Assembly: GCA_030679955.1 (NCBI GenBank)
Contig: JAUXSF010000009.1
Span: 186,001 to 250,000, forward strand
From: Chlamydiales bacterium
GTDB lineage: Bacteria > Chlamydiota > Chlamydiia > Chlamydiales > JAJFMA01
DNA: 64,000 nt
Direction of reading: 5' to 3'
Shown: positions 35,187-45,239 of the stretch, in pieces
Numbering within the stretch: the stretch's first letter is position 1
Layout of the letters: each line of letters opens with the position of its first letter
The notes under the pieces: generated by a model
Database searches by the model: none
The model's input: only the letters and a program-made list of their open reading frames with translations
What the model was told of the DNA's origin: nothing
Program-made: the position numbers and the translations under genes

Positions 35187-36166
35187 AACACCACCAACCA
35201 CAAATAAGCGGTCACGATTAAGTTAATGGTTGCAATGGGCAGTAGTATCTTCCAGCTAAAGCTCATCAACTGATCATAGCGGAAGCGTGGCATAGTTGCT
35301 CGCACCCACATAAACAGGAATACAAAGGCAGCCACCTTGAGCATAAACCACACAACAGGAATATCGCCGGGACCCATCCATCCGCCCAGGAACAACGTTA
35401 CAGCAATCGCCGACACCGCCAAAATGTTGATGTATTCAGCCATGAAGAACATGGCGAATTTCATGCCACCGTATTCCGTGTGGTAGCCAGCAGTCAATTC
35501 TTGTTCCGCTTCTGGTAAGTCAAATGGAGCACGGTTAGTTTCGGCAAAAGCTGTGATCACGTAGATGATAAAGCCAATAGGGTTGGTCCAGAGGAACCAA
35601 TGGTCACGTTGAGCCTCGACAATTTCCGTTAGGCTTAACGAGCCTGCCATCATGGCCACAGTGACCAGCGACATGCCCATTGGAATTTCATAGCTAATCA
35701 TCTGGGCTGTACCACGAATGCCACCCAATAGTGAATAGCGGTTGTTGGACGACCAACCCGCCAAGACCACGCCGTAAACTGCCAAAGAGGAAAAGGCCAA
35801 CATAAAGACAAAGCCTGCATTCACATCCGCAATGCGCAACTGAATTTGCCTACCGAAAATTTCTACTGTGCCACCAACAGGTACCAACACAAAGGCAAAT
35901 AGCGCAGTAAATAACGAAATGCAGGGGGCTAACCAATAGGTAAAGTTCTCGACGTTACCAGGTTGAAAGCGTTCTTTGGTCAGCAGTTTGATGCCGTCCG
36001 CTAACGGTTGCAGTAGTCCAAAAGGACCCACCCGGTTAGGACCGAGCCTCAACTGCATACGAGCCATCAAAACTCGCTCCAACCAAGTCATGTAGGCCGA
36101 GCAAGTCAGCAGCACAAAGATCATCACTACGCTCTTGATGATTATTTCAATGGTAACGTCTAACAT
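35183..36166 (-). CDS. nuoH: NADH-quinone oxidoreductase subunit H
   Basis: This 327-residue, eight-helix subunit lines the quinone cavity. The conserved stretch W-L-E-R-V-L-M-A-R-M-Q-L-R-L-G-P-N-R-V-G-P and A-E-T-N-R-A-P-F-D-L-P-E-A-E-Q-E-L are both present. The gap to nuoG is 102 bases and holds a palindromic repeat, the only large gap in an otherwise tightly packed operon. Confidence 0.96.
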   Translation of the reverse strand: MLDVTIEIIIKSVVMIFVLLTCSAYMTWLERVLMARMQLRLGPNRVGPFGLLQPLADGIKLLTKERFQPGNVENFTYWLAPCISLFTALFAFVLVPVGGTVEIFGRQIQLRIADVNAGFVFMLAFSSLAVYGVVLAGWSSNNRYSLLGGIRGTAQMISYEIPMGMSLVTVAMMAGSLSLTEIVEAQRDHWFLWTNPIGFIIYVITAFAETNRAPFDLPEAEQELTAGYHTEYGGMKFAMFFMAEYINILAVSAIAVTLFLGGWMGPGDIPVVWFMLKVAAFVFLFMWVRATMPRFRYDQLMSFSWKILLPIATINLIVTAYLWLVVL

Positions 36167-36186
36167 ACCATCCTTTTGTGTTGTAA

Positions 36187-36266
36187 GAGATTCAACGCAA
36201 AGGCGCAGAGGCGCAAAGAAAGCTTCGTTCTTTCTTCGCGTCTTCGCGTCTTTGCGTTGAATAATT
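36187..36266. repeat. palindromic repeat between nuoG and nuoH
   Basis: The left arm (36187-36223, containing CAACGCAAAGGCGCAGAGGC) and the right arm (36229-36266, ending in GCGTCTTTGCGTTGAA) form a long imperfect hairpin with only a few unpaired bases at the centre. It belongs to the family at 24013 and 57822. Confidence 0.85.
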
Positions 36267-36268
36267 CT

Positions 36269-38500
36269 CTAAACATCAATCTGTACTCCCAAACCATTTA
36301 ATAGGTTCACACCGAGTTCTCGAACTTGCACCTCAGGGAAACCTAAAGGCAACACGATCGTCCCTTCCGCCACATCTTTATCAATGCGAGCCTTTATCAC
36401 CAATGTGTTGCCATTGGCGCTGATGCTTACGGAATCGTTATTCTTGATGCCTCGTTTGGCGGCCTCGAGAGGATTTATACGCATCCTCGGTTCCTTCGCC
36501 ATCTGCACCAAATGCGCATTATGCTTCATCCGCACGCCGTGATCGAATAAGGCTGTTGCAAAGGAGGCTTTGAGGCCCTCACCTTGTTCGGCAGGCTGAG
36601 CATTTGGTGCTGAATATGCCTCTGGCAAAGGCACTAGGCCAGTTCTGATGCTTTCAGCGAAATGCGCATCTAAGGTTAGCTCCAAATTCAACTTCTGGCC
36701 AATACGCGTAAAAATTTCCGCATCGCTGAAGATATCGCTTGGAATATCTTTGCCGGGTTGTAGCTTTTGGATACGCCCTTCAATGTTAATGAAAGTGCCA
36801 CCTTTCTCTGCAAAAGATAAGGCGGGTAACACCACATCAGCTTGCTGAGCGGTCTTGGTCAAGAACAGATCCTGTACCACTAAGAATTTCAGCTTAGAAC
36901 GCAACTCAGACCACGTAGCAAAAGGATATTGCGAAACGGGGTTAGCCCCTGCAACATATAGGAAGTCCCAACCATCTTTAGTCGCTGCGTCAATAACTTG
37001 TAGCGCATTCATACCATCGATTGGATACATGCCCGCATAGCGAGCCCCCATGCTATTGCCACGTCCCTCCATGATATTCAAAGAACCCTTCTTAAGCTTT
37101 TTGAGCTCGGCTAAGATAGCAGCACGATTCGGCGATGCTAGCCACTGTCTGCCGACAAAAACAGTCTCGGCGTTGGCTATAACCTCTGCGTTATCTTTGA
37201 TCACATCTAGCTCAGTGCCCGGCGTCTGCAAAGTAACGGAAGCTAGGTATTGAGCAATCTCAGGAGCAAAATGCCCAATAAAATGAACTTTCGCTCCAAG
37301 GTTAATGGCTTGACGCAAGCGCAGCCATAGAACCGGAAACTCTTCTGTAAGATCTAAACCTAAAAGCACGGCGTTGGAAAGCGTTTCACATTGAGCGATA
37401 GGCATCTCCATTCCTGGAGCGATTCCCTCGTCATCCACAATGGGCGTGCCAATGCGATGGTCCACGTTAGGGACTCCCCCGCCTTGACGAATCAGCTTTT
37501 GGAAGAGGTAATTTTCTTCGACGGTTAGTGGATTTCCACCCCAAGCAGCAATCTTTTTGCCGCTTTTAGCGCTTTCCATCTTAGAGGCTATCAACGCCAA
37601 AGCTTCATCCCAGCTAGCAACTTCTAAGCTGTCACCACGACGAATCAGTGGCTTTTGCAGGCGGTCAGGATGCGAAATATACTCGTAACCAAACCAGCCC
37701 TTGTCGCACATCCAGACATCATTGACCTCTTTGTTCTCAGCAGAACGCGTACGCATCACCTCGCCATCACGCGAGTCTAGGATCATGCTGCAACCAACAG
37801 GGCAAAGTGTGCAAGTGCTTTTGGTGGGCTTATTATCCCATGGACGTGCTCGAAAACGATACACCTGGCTAGTTAACGCTCCAACAGGGCAGATCATAAT
37901 CGTGTTGCCAATGAACTTAGAGTCAGCAGGGCCGCCGTCCGGGGTCCCTACCTCGGTCTTAAAGCCACGATCGATAAACTCAAGGGCATGATCCCCAGCG
38001 ACGACATCTCCAAAACGCGTGCAGCGCGCGCAGACGATGCAACGTTCGCGGTCTAGCATCAACACTGGCCCAAGTGGCAAGCGTTTCTTAAACTTGCGTT
38101 TCTCTTCGTAGAAGCGGCTTTCGCCTGGACCATGATGCAGTGTGTTCTCTTGCAGTGGGCACTCGCCACCGCGATCGCATATTGGGCAATCCAGCGGATG
38201 GTTGATCAATAGAAACTCCAAAATGCCCTTACGACCTTCGAGAGCCATAGTACTTTGCGTTTTGACGACCATACCTTCCGAGGCTTCAAGCGTACAAGAA
38301 GCCTGCAGCTTCGGCATCTTCTCCACCTCTACCAAGCACATACGGCAAGCACCAAATGGTGGCATGCGGTCGTGATAGCAAAAGATCGGTATGTCGACAC
38401 CAATCGTCCGGGCAGCGTTGTAGACAGTAGTGCCCTTCGGCACACTGACAGGGTTGCCGTCGATCGTGAAAGTAATTAGTGGCTTATCGTTTGTACTCAT
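36269..38500 (-). CDS. nuoG: NADH-quinone oxidoreductase subunit G
   Basis: This 743-residue protein starts with a 2Fe-2S ferredoxin domain (C-Y-H-D-R-M-P-P-F-G-A-C-R-M-C). Next comes the N5 cluster site with its His/Cys ligands (H-P-L-D-C-P-I-C-D-R-G-G-E-C), then two Cys clusters (C-I-V-C-A-R-C-T-R-F and C-T-L-C-P-V-G-C). The C-terminal two-thirds is a molybdopterin-oxidoreductase-like domain without cofactor function. It carries electrons from NuoF towards NuoI. The start overlaps the nuoF end by 4 bases. Confidence 0.96.
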   Translation of the reverse strand: MSTNDKPLITFTIDGNPVSVPKGTTVYNAARTIGVDIPIFCYHDRMPPFGACRMCLVEVEKMPKLQASCTLEASEGMVVKTQSTMALEGRKGILEFLLINHPLDCPICDRGGECPLQENTLHHGPGESRFYEEKRKFKKRLPLGPVLMLDRERCIVCARCTRFGDVVAGDHALEFIDRGFKTEVGTPDGGPADSKFIGNTIMICPVGALTSQVYRFRARPWDNKPTKSTCTLCPVGCSMILDSRDGEVMRTRSAENKEVNDVWMCDKGWFGYEYISHPDRLQKPLIRRGDSLEVASWDEALALIASKMESAKSGKKIAAWGGNPLTVEENYLFQKLIRQGGGVPNVDHRIGTPIVDDEGIAPGMEMPIAQCETLSNAVLLGLDLTEEFPVLWLRLRQAINLGAKVHFIGHFAPEIAQYLASVTLQTPGTELDVIKDNAEVIANAETVFVGRQWLASPNRAAILAELKKLKKGSLNIMEGRGNSMGARYAGMYPIDGMNALQVIDAATKDGWDFLYVAGANPVSQYPFATWSELRSKLKFLVVQDLFLTKTAQQADVVLPALSFAEKGGTFINIEGRIQKLQPGKDIPSDIFSDAEIFTRIGQKLNLELTLDAHFAESIRTGLVPLPEAYSAPNAQPAEQGEGLKASFATALFDHGVRMKHNAHLVQMAKEPRMRINPLEAAKRGIKNNDSVSISANGNTLVIKARIDKDVAEGTIVLPLGFPEVQVRELGVNLLNGLGVQIDV

Positions 38501-39795
38501 AAGTAGGGGTACGCTACCTTCATTCTTGGACGCTTATCCGCATGTGGATTGCGTCGGATATACGCCTCAAACTCTTCTTTAAATTCTTTTATAGCACTGA
38601 CAATCGGTGGAGCAGCGCCTACAGCTAATGGGCAAAAGGAGTTGGCCGCCATATGATCACATACCTGCTCAATCACTTTTAGGTCGCAGAAAGTGCCACC
38701 GCCACGTTCGATTCTCCCCAAGACCTGAACCATCCAACGCGTTCCCTCACGGCATGGAGTGCATTTGCCACAAGACTCGTTTTGATAGAACTGCATAAGC
38801 CTGTGTGCAACCTTCACCATATCAGCGGAGTCATCCATGACAATAATTGAAGCCGTTCCCAAAGCTGTTCCGCGATCGGCAAGGGATTCGAAATCCATCG
38901 AGATGTCTATATCTTTTGCGGTGACCAACGAGCATGACGAGCCACCGGGATAGCATGCCTTAAAGTTGCGTCCTGGAGCCATACCACCAGCAGTATCTAG
39001 GACCTCTCGCAAGGAAACTCCCAGAGCAAATTCATAGCAACCAGGCTTTTGCACATGACCACTAACCTGAAAGATCTTTGTTCCTGTGTTCTTTGGCTTG
39101 CCAATAGCTTGAAACCATTCCACACCGTTATTCACGATGTGCACAACGTTGCACAAGGTCTCAACGTTGTTGATAATCGTTGGCTTACCGTACAGGCCTG
39201 CTACTGCAGGGAATGGTGGTTTTAGGCGCGGTGTCGCACGAAAACCTTCTAATGAGTTTAGCTGAGCTGTTTCTTCTCCGGCTATATAGGCTCCAGCGCC
39301 GGGATGCACAACAATATCAAGAGAGAAGTCAGATCCAAACAGTGGCTTTCCGAGATATCCCTTAGCCCTTGCTTGCTCTACAGCCTTGCGCAAAATCTCG
39401 AGACCGCCAAAGAACTCTCCGCGGCAGTAAATAAAAGCTTTTTTAGCACCGATGGCATAGCAACTAAGGATCATGCCTTCAATTAGCTGATGTGGATCGT
39501 GCTCTATGATTAAGCGATCTTTAAAAGTCCCTGGTTCGCTTTCATCACAGTTGCAGACTAAATATTTATCCAAAGCAGGGTCTTTAGGAACGAAACCCCA
39601 TTTAGCACCGGTCAGGAAGCCAGCGCCACCGCGACCTCGTAAACCTGATTGTTTCACCATTTCGATGAAGTCTGCAGGGGCAAAATGTGGGATGGCTTTC
39701 TGAATAGCCTTGTAGCCACCATTGCGCTCGTAAGTGGCAATATCCAGCTGGTTTGGATCATCCATATGTGCCATTATCACACGTTGCTCAGGCAT
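38497..39795 (-). CDS. nuoF: NADH-quinone oxidoreductase subunit F
   Basis: This 432-residue NADH-binding subunit has the Gly-rich G-L-R-G-R-G-G-A-G-F stretch for NADH/FMN, C-N-C-D-E-S-E-P-G-T-F-K-D-R, and the N3 4Fe-4S motif C-G-K-C-T-P-C-R-E-G-T. It takes hydride from NADH to FMN. It overlaps nuoE by 8 bases at its start and nuoG by 4 at its end. Confidence 0.97.
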   Translation of the reverse strand: MPEQRVIMAHMDDPNQLDIATYERNGGYKAIQKAIPHFAPADFIEMVKQSGLRGRGGAGFLTGAKWGFVPKDPALDKYLVCNCDESEPGTFKDRLIIEHDPHQLIEGMILSCYAIGAKKAFIYCRGEFFGGLEILRKAVEQARAKGYLGKPLFGSDFSLDIVVHPGAGAYIAGEETAQLNSLEGFRATPRLKPPFPAVAGLYGKPTIINNVETLCNVVHIVNNGVEWFQAIGKPKNTGTKIFQVSGHVQKPGCYEFALGVSLREVLDTAGGMAPGRNFKACYPGGSSCSLVTAKDIDISMDFESLADRGTALGTASIIVMDDSADMVKVAHRLMQFYQNESCGKCTPCREGTRWMVQVLGRIERGGGTFCDLKVIEQVCDHMAANSFCPLAVGAAPPIVSAIKEFKEEFEAYIRRNPHADKRPRMKVAYPYL

Positions 39796-40303
39796 GATCT
39801 ACCCCCACCTTTTCAACAGGAGACGGGTGCCCAGGACCCTTGCGAGCCTCAGCGATAATAGCATCAAGATCATCCTCACGCACAGGACCTACCACCTTGT
39901 CATCTACCAACATCATTGGCGCACGATCACAGGCGGCTAAGCACTCGGACGGAATAATAGTAAATTCGCCATCTTCTGAGGTACAATGAGGCTTGCAACG
40001 CACTTTCTGACATAAGCTCTCTAAAATCTCATCGCCGCCACGCAGCATACATGAAACATTCTTGCAAACATGGATCACATGCTTGCCCACTGGCTCTTCA
40101 AAAAACATGTCATAGAAGGTGACAATAGCATTCACTTCGTTGGTATCGATCCCAAAGAGCGCAGCAACATCCGCCTGGGCCTCTGTGGGAAGATAGCCAA
40201 CCTCTGCCTGCGCCATATGCAGGGCAGGAATAAGCGCCGAACGCTTGGAGGGATAGCGCTCTTGCAACTTTAAAATAGCTTTTTGTGTTTCTTCACTAAG
40301 CAT
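39788..40303 (-). CDS. nuoE: NADH-quinone oxidoreductase subunit E
   Basis: This 171-residue thioredoxin-like 2Fe-2S protein holds cluster N1a. The first Cys pair is in C-K-N-V-S-C and the second in S-E-C-L-A-A-C-D-R-A-P. Two further Cys in a C-K-P-H-C segment are not part of the usual set. It works with NuoF at the NADH-oxidising tip. The start overlaps the nuoD stop by one base. Confidence 0.95.
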   Translation of the reverse strand: MLSEETQKAILKLQERYPSKRSALIPALHMAQAEVGYLPTEAQADVAALFGIDTNEVNAIVTFYDMFFEEPVGKHVIHVCKNVSCMLRGGDEILESLCQKVRCKPHCTSEDGEFTIIPSECLAACDRAPMMLVDDKVVGPVREDDLDAIIAEARKGPGHPSPVEKVGVDHA

Positions 40304-41508
40304 TAGCGGTCCACGTCCCCTAAAATTGGATCAACACTGGCAATCGCTACAACGACATCGGATATCACGTAGCCCTTACATACTTCCTTTAATACCTCAA
40401 CGTGAGGGAAAGATGGCGAACGTACTCGCAGCCTATAAGGCCTGTTGCTACCATCACTTACTAAAAAGTGTCCTAACTCCCCTCTGGCCGATTCCACGGG
40501 TTGGTAGATTTCGCCGACGGGAGGGTGAATGCCTTCACTAACAAGCTTAAACTGGTGAATAACGGCTTCCATACTGCGAGCTAGCTCTTGACGTGGTGGC
40601 AGAGCCACTTTTCTATTAGTCGTTAGCACCGGTCCCGGCTTAAGCCTGGAAAGTGCTTGCTCTACAAGAGAAGCACTTTCTCGCATTTCTTGTAGGCGCA
40701 CAAGGTAGCGCGCATAAGAGTCGGCTTCTGTAAAAGTCGGTACTTCCCAACTGTAAGTGTCGTAACCTAAGTAGGGATACACTTTGCGGATATCATAGGG
40801 CTCACCTGCACCACGTATCACAGGCCCTGTGCAGCAGTATTGCTTACAAAGATCCAGGTCAATGATAGCAACGCCTTGCAAACGGGTACACCAGACATAG
40901 TTATCGGTTAGCAGATTATCCAGATCCTTCCACATGCTAGGAAAGCCCTTTAGAAAAGCTCTGGTTTCTTCAACAAAGCCATCGTTCAGGTCATAGGCTA
41001 AGCCACCAATGCGCCAGCAAGATGGGAACATACGAGCGCCTGAAACCCCTTCAAAAAGGTCTAATATCTTCTCGCGCTCAGCAAAGCAATACATATAGAC
41101 GGATGACATATTGAGCTCTAATGCACTAGTACCAAGCCATAGCAGATGGCTAGCGATACGCGATAGCTCGAGAAGTATAAGTCGTATGGTCTGAGCCCTC
41201 TCCGGAACTTCAACATCCATCAATCGCTCTACAGCTGAGGCAAAAGCCTGTTCTTCAGCCGGACCTGAGAGGTAATCCAAACGATCCACTAATGTAAATA
41301 CCTGAAGGTATGTGCGTGTCTCGCATTCCTTCTCGACGCCAGTATGCAAATAGCCAATAATTGGCTCAGCGGAGACAATGACTTCTCCATCAAGCTTTAG
41401 CTTAAGGCGTAGCACACCATGGGTCGACGGGTGCTGTGGTCCTAGACTCAGCTCCATCAACTCATCGTCGCGAAATTCCTTACAGTTCTCTGGGCTTACT
41501 CTTGACAT
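40303..41508 (-). CDS. nuoD: NADH-quinone oxidoreductase subunit D (49 kDa)
   Basis: This 401-residue subunit, related to NiFe-hydrogenase large subunits, forms the quinone site with NuoB. L-G-P-Q-H-P-S-T-H-G-V-L-R-L carries the quinone-binding His, and R-S-P-S-F is near the C-terminus. It is separate from nuoC, not fused. The start at 41508 overlaps the nuoC end by 29 bases; a Met at residue 17 just before the L-S-L-G-P-Q-H-P motif is an alternative. Confidence 0.95.
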   Translation of the reverse strand: MSRVSPENCKEFRDDELMELSLGPQHPSTHGVLRLKLKLDGEVIVSAEPIIGYLHTGVEKECETRTYLQVFTLVDRLDYLSGPAEEQAFASAVERLMDVEVPERAQTIRLILLELSRIASHLLWLGTSALELNMSSVYMYCFAEREKILDLFEGVSGARMFPSCWRIGGLAYDLNDGFVEETRAFLKGFPSMWKDLDNLLTDNYVWCTRLQGVAIIDLDLCKQYCCTGPVIRGAGEPYDIRKVYPYLGYDTYSWEVPTFTEADSYARYLVRLQEMRESASLVEQALSRLKPGPVLTTNRKVALPPRQELARSMEAVIHQFKLVSEGIHPPVGEIYQPVESARGELGHFLVSDGSNRPYRLRVRSPSFPHVEVLKEVCKGYVISDVVVAIASVDPILGDVDR

Positions 41509-42016
41509 ATGGTATTATCTGTGAGGGTATCTTGGGTTCTACGCCATGCTTAAATTGCACAGCTTCCTCTGTCAGGGCATAATCTTTGCGCAATGGGTGA
41601 CCTTTCCAGTCGTCGGGCATCAGGATGCGCTTTAGTTCAGGGTGCCCATCAAAACGTACTCCAAATAGGTCGTATAACTCGCGTTCGTACCAGTTTGCAC
41701 CGCCCCACAAGTCGACAACGGATGGCAACGCTTCATCGCGCGCGACGTAAGTAACAATGCGAATACGTTCAAAGTTTGTAGGGTTATGCAGGAAATACAC
41801 AACTTTCGTGCGCTTTTCTGGTTCGAGATAGTCAACGCCTGTAAGGTCCATCAAAACCTCAAAGCCTGGCTCTGGAGCCTGCTTTAAATAGGTCAATACA
41901 GCCTTAATATTTTGCTTATCGATAGATAGAGTGACTTCGCCAAAGAAGCGGATATCTTCAACGACAAATTGCTCGAACCTTGCTTTTAGCTCTTCTACAG
42001 CTTCTAACGTCTTCAT
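41480..42016 (-). CDS. nuoC: NADH-quinone oxidoreductase subunit C (30 kDa)
   Basis: This 178-residue peripheral-arm subunit has the family signature near the C-terminus: [18 protein letters not shown]-x-L-K-R-I-L. It supports the NuoD/NuoB interface. The start overlaps the nuoB end by 4 bases. Confidence 0.95.
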   Translation of the reverse strand: MKTLEAVEELKARFEQFVVEDIRFFGEVTLSIDKQNIKAVLTYLKQAPEPGFEVLMDLTGVDYLEPEKRTKVVYFLHNPTNFERIRIVTYVARDEALPSVVDLWGGANWYERELYDLFGVRFDGHPELKRILMPDDWKGHPLRKDYALTEEAVQFKHGVEPKIPSQIIPYVKSKPREL

Positions 42017-42495
42017 CTCTTTCTCGTTAACGGGCGTTCGCCACTAATCTTCTTCTGTAAGGTAATCAGACCATCTAACAAAGCTTCAGGACGTGGCGGG
42101 CAGCCTGCCACATACACATCAACTGGGACAATCTTGTCCACGCCTTGGATGATCGCATAATTATTGTAGATGCCGCCGCTGGATGAACAATCGCCCATGG
42201 CAATCACCCATTTTGGGTCTAGCATCTGATCATAGATAGTGCGTAGAACCGGTGCCATCTTCTGGCTTACGCGTCCTGCAACTATCATCACATCACTTTG
42301 CCTTGGCGAAGCGCGGAATACTTCCATGCCAAAGCGCGCTATGTCATAGCGACTAGCCGCCGTAGACATCATCTCAATGGCACAACACGCTAGACCAAAC
42401 TGTGCGGGCCATAAGGAATTGCCACGCGCCCAATTGATTAGCTTCTCCAACGGTGCGACTAGGAAAGGTGTACGCTCTTGTTGACTCAATCCCAT
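42013..42495 (-). CDS. nuoB: NADH-quinone oxidoreductase subunit B
   Basis: This 160-residue subunit carries cluster N2. Its ligands are the tandem C-C in F-G-L-A-C-C-A-I-E, plus G-D-C-S-S-S-G-G and G-C-P-P-R-P-E. N2 donates electrons to quinone. It overlaps nuoA by 10 bases. Confidence 0.97.
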   Translation of the reverse strand: MGLSQQERTPFLVAPLEKLINWARGNSLWPAQFGLACCAIEMMSTAASRYDIARFGMEVFRASPRQSDVMIVAGRVSQKMAPVLRTIYDQMLDPKWVIAMGDCSSSGGIYNNYAIIQGVDKIVPVDVYVAGCPPRPEALLDGLITLQKKISGERPLTRKR

Positions 42496-42842
42496 TCTAG
42501 CCCCCTTTTACGCCATATATAAGCAAAACCGACCAATAGTGCTGCTAGGAAAAACATCATTTCATAAAAGGCAAAAGGACCAATCTTCTTAGCAATTACC
42601 GCCCAGGGATACAGAAAGATGATCTCAATGTCAAAAACAAGAAAGATTAGTGCTACAATGTAGTGTCGGAGAGGAAAACGCTTCTGAAGCAAGTGCGTCT
42701 CGGTCTGAATGCCAGACTCGTAAGGTAAATACTTAGTCGCTATCGACCTGTTAGCAGGAAACAGGGACGACAAGCCAATCACAAGCAAGGTCACCAAAAG
42801 GACTAATCCGAAATAGATGTAAACCGGAAAGTACCCTGCCAC
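42486..42842 (-). CDS. nuoA: NADH-quinone oxidoreductase subunit A
   Basis: This ~118-residue, three-helix subunit has the conserved Y-E-S-G cluster ([10 protein letters not shown]) and [14 protein letters not shown]. It is the first gene of the operon. A GTG start at 42842 is chosen because AGGCAGGG lies eight bases upstream; a TTG at 42863 in the same frame is the alternative. Upstream (42864-43065) lie AT-rich bases and a short repeat array. Confidence 0.9.
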   Translation of the reverse strand: MAGYFPVYIYFGLVLLVTLLVIGLSSLFPANRSIATKYLPYESGIQTETHLLQKRFPLRHYIVALIFLVFDIEIIFLYPWAVIAKKIGPFAFYEMMFFLAALLVGFAYIWRKRGLEWD

Positions 42843-42955
42843 GCTTGCATCCCTGCCTTTCAATTCATGTACTTTCTCTTCATATCAATAACTTTTTTAA
42901 CTACCAAATTATATTTCTAATTCTGAAGAAGGATAAAACCGGAGGTACACAATTC

Positions 42956-42991
42956 ATGGATGATGTGGACTAAGTGGACGATATGGACCTT
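42956..42991. repeat. GGAC-rich short repeat array
   Basis: ATGTGGAC-TAAGTGGAC-GATATGGAC is a series of 9-base units (xxxxTGGAC). A related unit lies at 29082. It sits between the divergent nuoA and ankyrin genes. Confidence 0.55.
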
Positions 42992-43065
42992 ATAGACGAA
43001 GGCTTTGCATTGAAAAGTTCTCCTGGTTTGGAATATAGTGGCCGCCAAAAATTAAGGAGTTCAAA

Positions 43066-45114
43066 ATGGAAGGTGCTGACAGACTAGACCGACCGCCAGG
43101 ATTGAGCTATGTCGGCGCTGTGCTCAGAGGTGGTGCTCCGGCGCGAGGTCGAGGCCGAGGTCGAGGAGGTGTGCCTCCACAACAGCACTTACCTGTTGCA
43201 CAAAACGCAATTCAAAATGCGGGTGGTTCACGTGTCCAAAGAACACAATCCACAAGGCGCACCAGGAGAAATAACCCAACTTTCAGATTGCCCGTACTCC
43301 ATCAAGCTTGTAAACTTGGAGACGACATCTCACGCTTTTTGGTTTCGGAAGCAGAAATCAATCAGGTCGATCATGTTGGCCGTAATGCCCTAACCTTCGC
43401 ATACCGTCGGGCTCGTACGCTAAAAGATTTGACCCCCTTACATCTGTTAATGAACCACAAAGATACAGAACTATGGGTGTTAAATGACGACCACCAAGGA
43501 CGCCGTGTTCCCCTCGCGATCCAGGCCTTTCACGATCGCTACAAATTCGGCGAAGAAGCGCTAATTGAACTTATCTCAAGCTCTTCCTTCCCTATCGCAG
43601 ACCAAGATGCCCAAGGATTAAACATCATTGATCACCTGTGTTCGGTAGACCATTTTCTTCCGGTTCTAAATGTTGCCTTAAATCAGCCTGCTGCTGCAAT
43701 CAATTCGTCGGCAGTTTTCACAGCTATAAGGAAAGATCAATTTGAAGCATTACGAGCACTTATAGCAAAAGGACTTCCACTAGATACATACGAAGTCAAT
43801 ACTGGCCACCAACCAATTCACGTCGCCTGTGAACTCGGAAAATGGGGATGGATCGATGCATTGGTAGCAGCAGGCGCCGACGTAAACAGCCCAAATTTGT
43901 CAGGCGATACTCCTGTTATGGTAGCCATGAGAAAAGATCTAACCATTACTGTTGGCAAGTTATTGGAGCGAGAAGGTATCGATGCCTCACGTTGCAATCA
44001 TGAAGGCCAAGATCTACTTCACCTGTTCTTACTCAATCTAGCAACAAAGAAACAGATCTCAGCGCATTGCGCAGGCGCACTCATTAAACTCCTGAATTTA
44101 AATCAGATCCCTCTCACAAGCTATGACGATGACTATGTTATCGACCGTTTACAGCCCTTGAACGATTGGATTCCATGTGACTGGATGGACAAAGTGCTGA
44201 CAAAGCTATCCCTCGAAACTCTCAAGTCAATTGCCGCCCCCCTAAACATTACCACAGATGACGATTTGAAAATGGGCTTTCTCATCAGCCCGCAGACTAT
44301 AGCTGCGGCCTTTTTGATTGATGAACCCGATTATCGTGGCCGTCTACTCAACAACCTTAAATCTCTGTTCCCACTCGCAGCAGGAGAAATCCTTGAAGAC
44401 GACCAAGGAGAGTGGAATCAAGAGTCAGGTCAACTAGTTCCTTGGGTAAGCTATGCTTTATGGTATACTCGACCAAAAGAAGGAGTCATATTTGCTGAAT
44501 GGTTACTCAGTTTGGGCTTAGATCCAGATAACATTGCTCGAGTCACTGACGAGCTACCCTCTAAAGTCGAAGTACGTAGAGAGTTGGAAGCTTCGACTAA
44601 ACAGGTACTTACAGATTGCAGTCTTGCAGCATTAGAAGAGCGGGTGTCTAGCTATCAAAAGATGGCCAACGTCGGCGAATTCACAAGCCATACGGCTCGT
44701 GCCGCTTTTTCTACATTCCGCACCCAATCTAACATCTTAACTTTAGCCACCGCGCTCAACGGAGTAAATGTAACGGCAACACTTGAAGCCCTTAAGGGGG
44801 CTTCCAAAACTATCACAGCGCTACCTGTTTCTGGGATGAAGGTTGATGAAAGCAACCAAAGCCGCGATATCGGGACGTTGGTCATGCTTTTAGTCCCCCC
44901 TGATCAAAGCGTTAATGCAGCAAACTGGCTAACTGAAAAACTTGGGCTAACCAGTGAACGAGGTCTATCTGTTCTGTACGATATAGGCTTTGATAGCGAA
45001 GAGGACTTTGAAAAACATGGCATTTCATTTACAGCTTTCGAATCCAACCCTGACGAGCAAGAGCGCCAGCGTATCCTCAATTTCATCGCCGAGCAGTGCA
45101 AAAAAGGTAAGTAG
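43066..45114 (+). CDS. ankyrin-repeat protein with Arg-Gly-rich N-terminus
   Basis: This 682-residue protein has AAGGAG eight bases before its ATG. An Arg/Gly stretch (A-R-G-R-G-R-G-R-G-G-V) lies near residues 27-38. Several degenerate ankyrin repeats follow between about 80 and 330; the clearest read Q-P-I-H-V-A-C-E-L-G-K, L-V-A-A-G-A-D-V-N-S-P-N and G-D-T-P-V-M-V-A-M-R. The C-terminal half is helical and of unknown type. There is no signal peptide or membrane segment. Ankyrin proteins of intracellular bacteria often act in the host, but nothing in this sequence proves export. Confidence 0.8.
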   Translation: MEGADRLDRPPGLSYVGAVLRGGAPARGRGRGRGGVPPQQHLPVAQNAIQNAGGSRVQRTQSTRRTRRNNPTFRLPVLHQACKLGDDISRFLVSEAEINQVDHVGRNALTFAYRRARTLKDLTPLHLLMNHKDTELWVLNDDHQGRRVPLAIQAFHDRYKFGEEALIELISSSSFPIADQDAQGLNIIDHLCSVDHFLPVLNVALNQPAAAINSSAVFTAIRKDQFEALRALIAKGLPLDTYEVNTGHQPIHVACELGKWGWIDALVAAGADVNSPNLSGDTPVMVAMRKDLTITVGKLLEREGIDASRCNHEGQDLLHLFLLNLATKKQISAHCAGALIKLLNLNQIPLTSYDDDYVIDRLQPLNDWIPCDWMDKVLTKLSLETLKSIAAPLNITTDDDLKMGFLISPQTIAAAFLIDEPDYRGRLLNNLKSLFPLAAGEILEDDQGEWNQESGQLVPWVSYALWYTRPKEGVIFAEWLLSLGLDPDNIARVTDELPSKVEVRRELEASTKQVLTDCSLAALEERVSSYQKMANVGEFTSHTARAAFSTFRTQSNILTLATALNGVNVTATLEALKGASKTITALPVSGMKVDESNQSRDIGTLVMLLVPPDQSVNAANWLTEKLGLTSERGLSVLYDIGFDSEEDFEKHGISFTAFESNPDEQERQRILNFIAEQCKKGK

Positions 45115-45239
45115 TCATACGCATTAGGCTAACACGTATTCTGCAGCTAATGCATATGGGGTATATAGTAGCAATATGGCATAAAGCTTAACCATTAAGT
45201 CCGTTTTAGCTAAGGTAGCCCCATAGTAGGAGGGGCTCT

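Noticed and set aside
45121-45153. GCATTAG/CTAATGC inverted repeat after the ankyrin gene
   Set aside because: Only 7 bp with a 19-base loop and no T-run, so not called a terminator.
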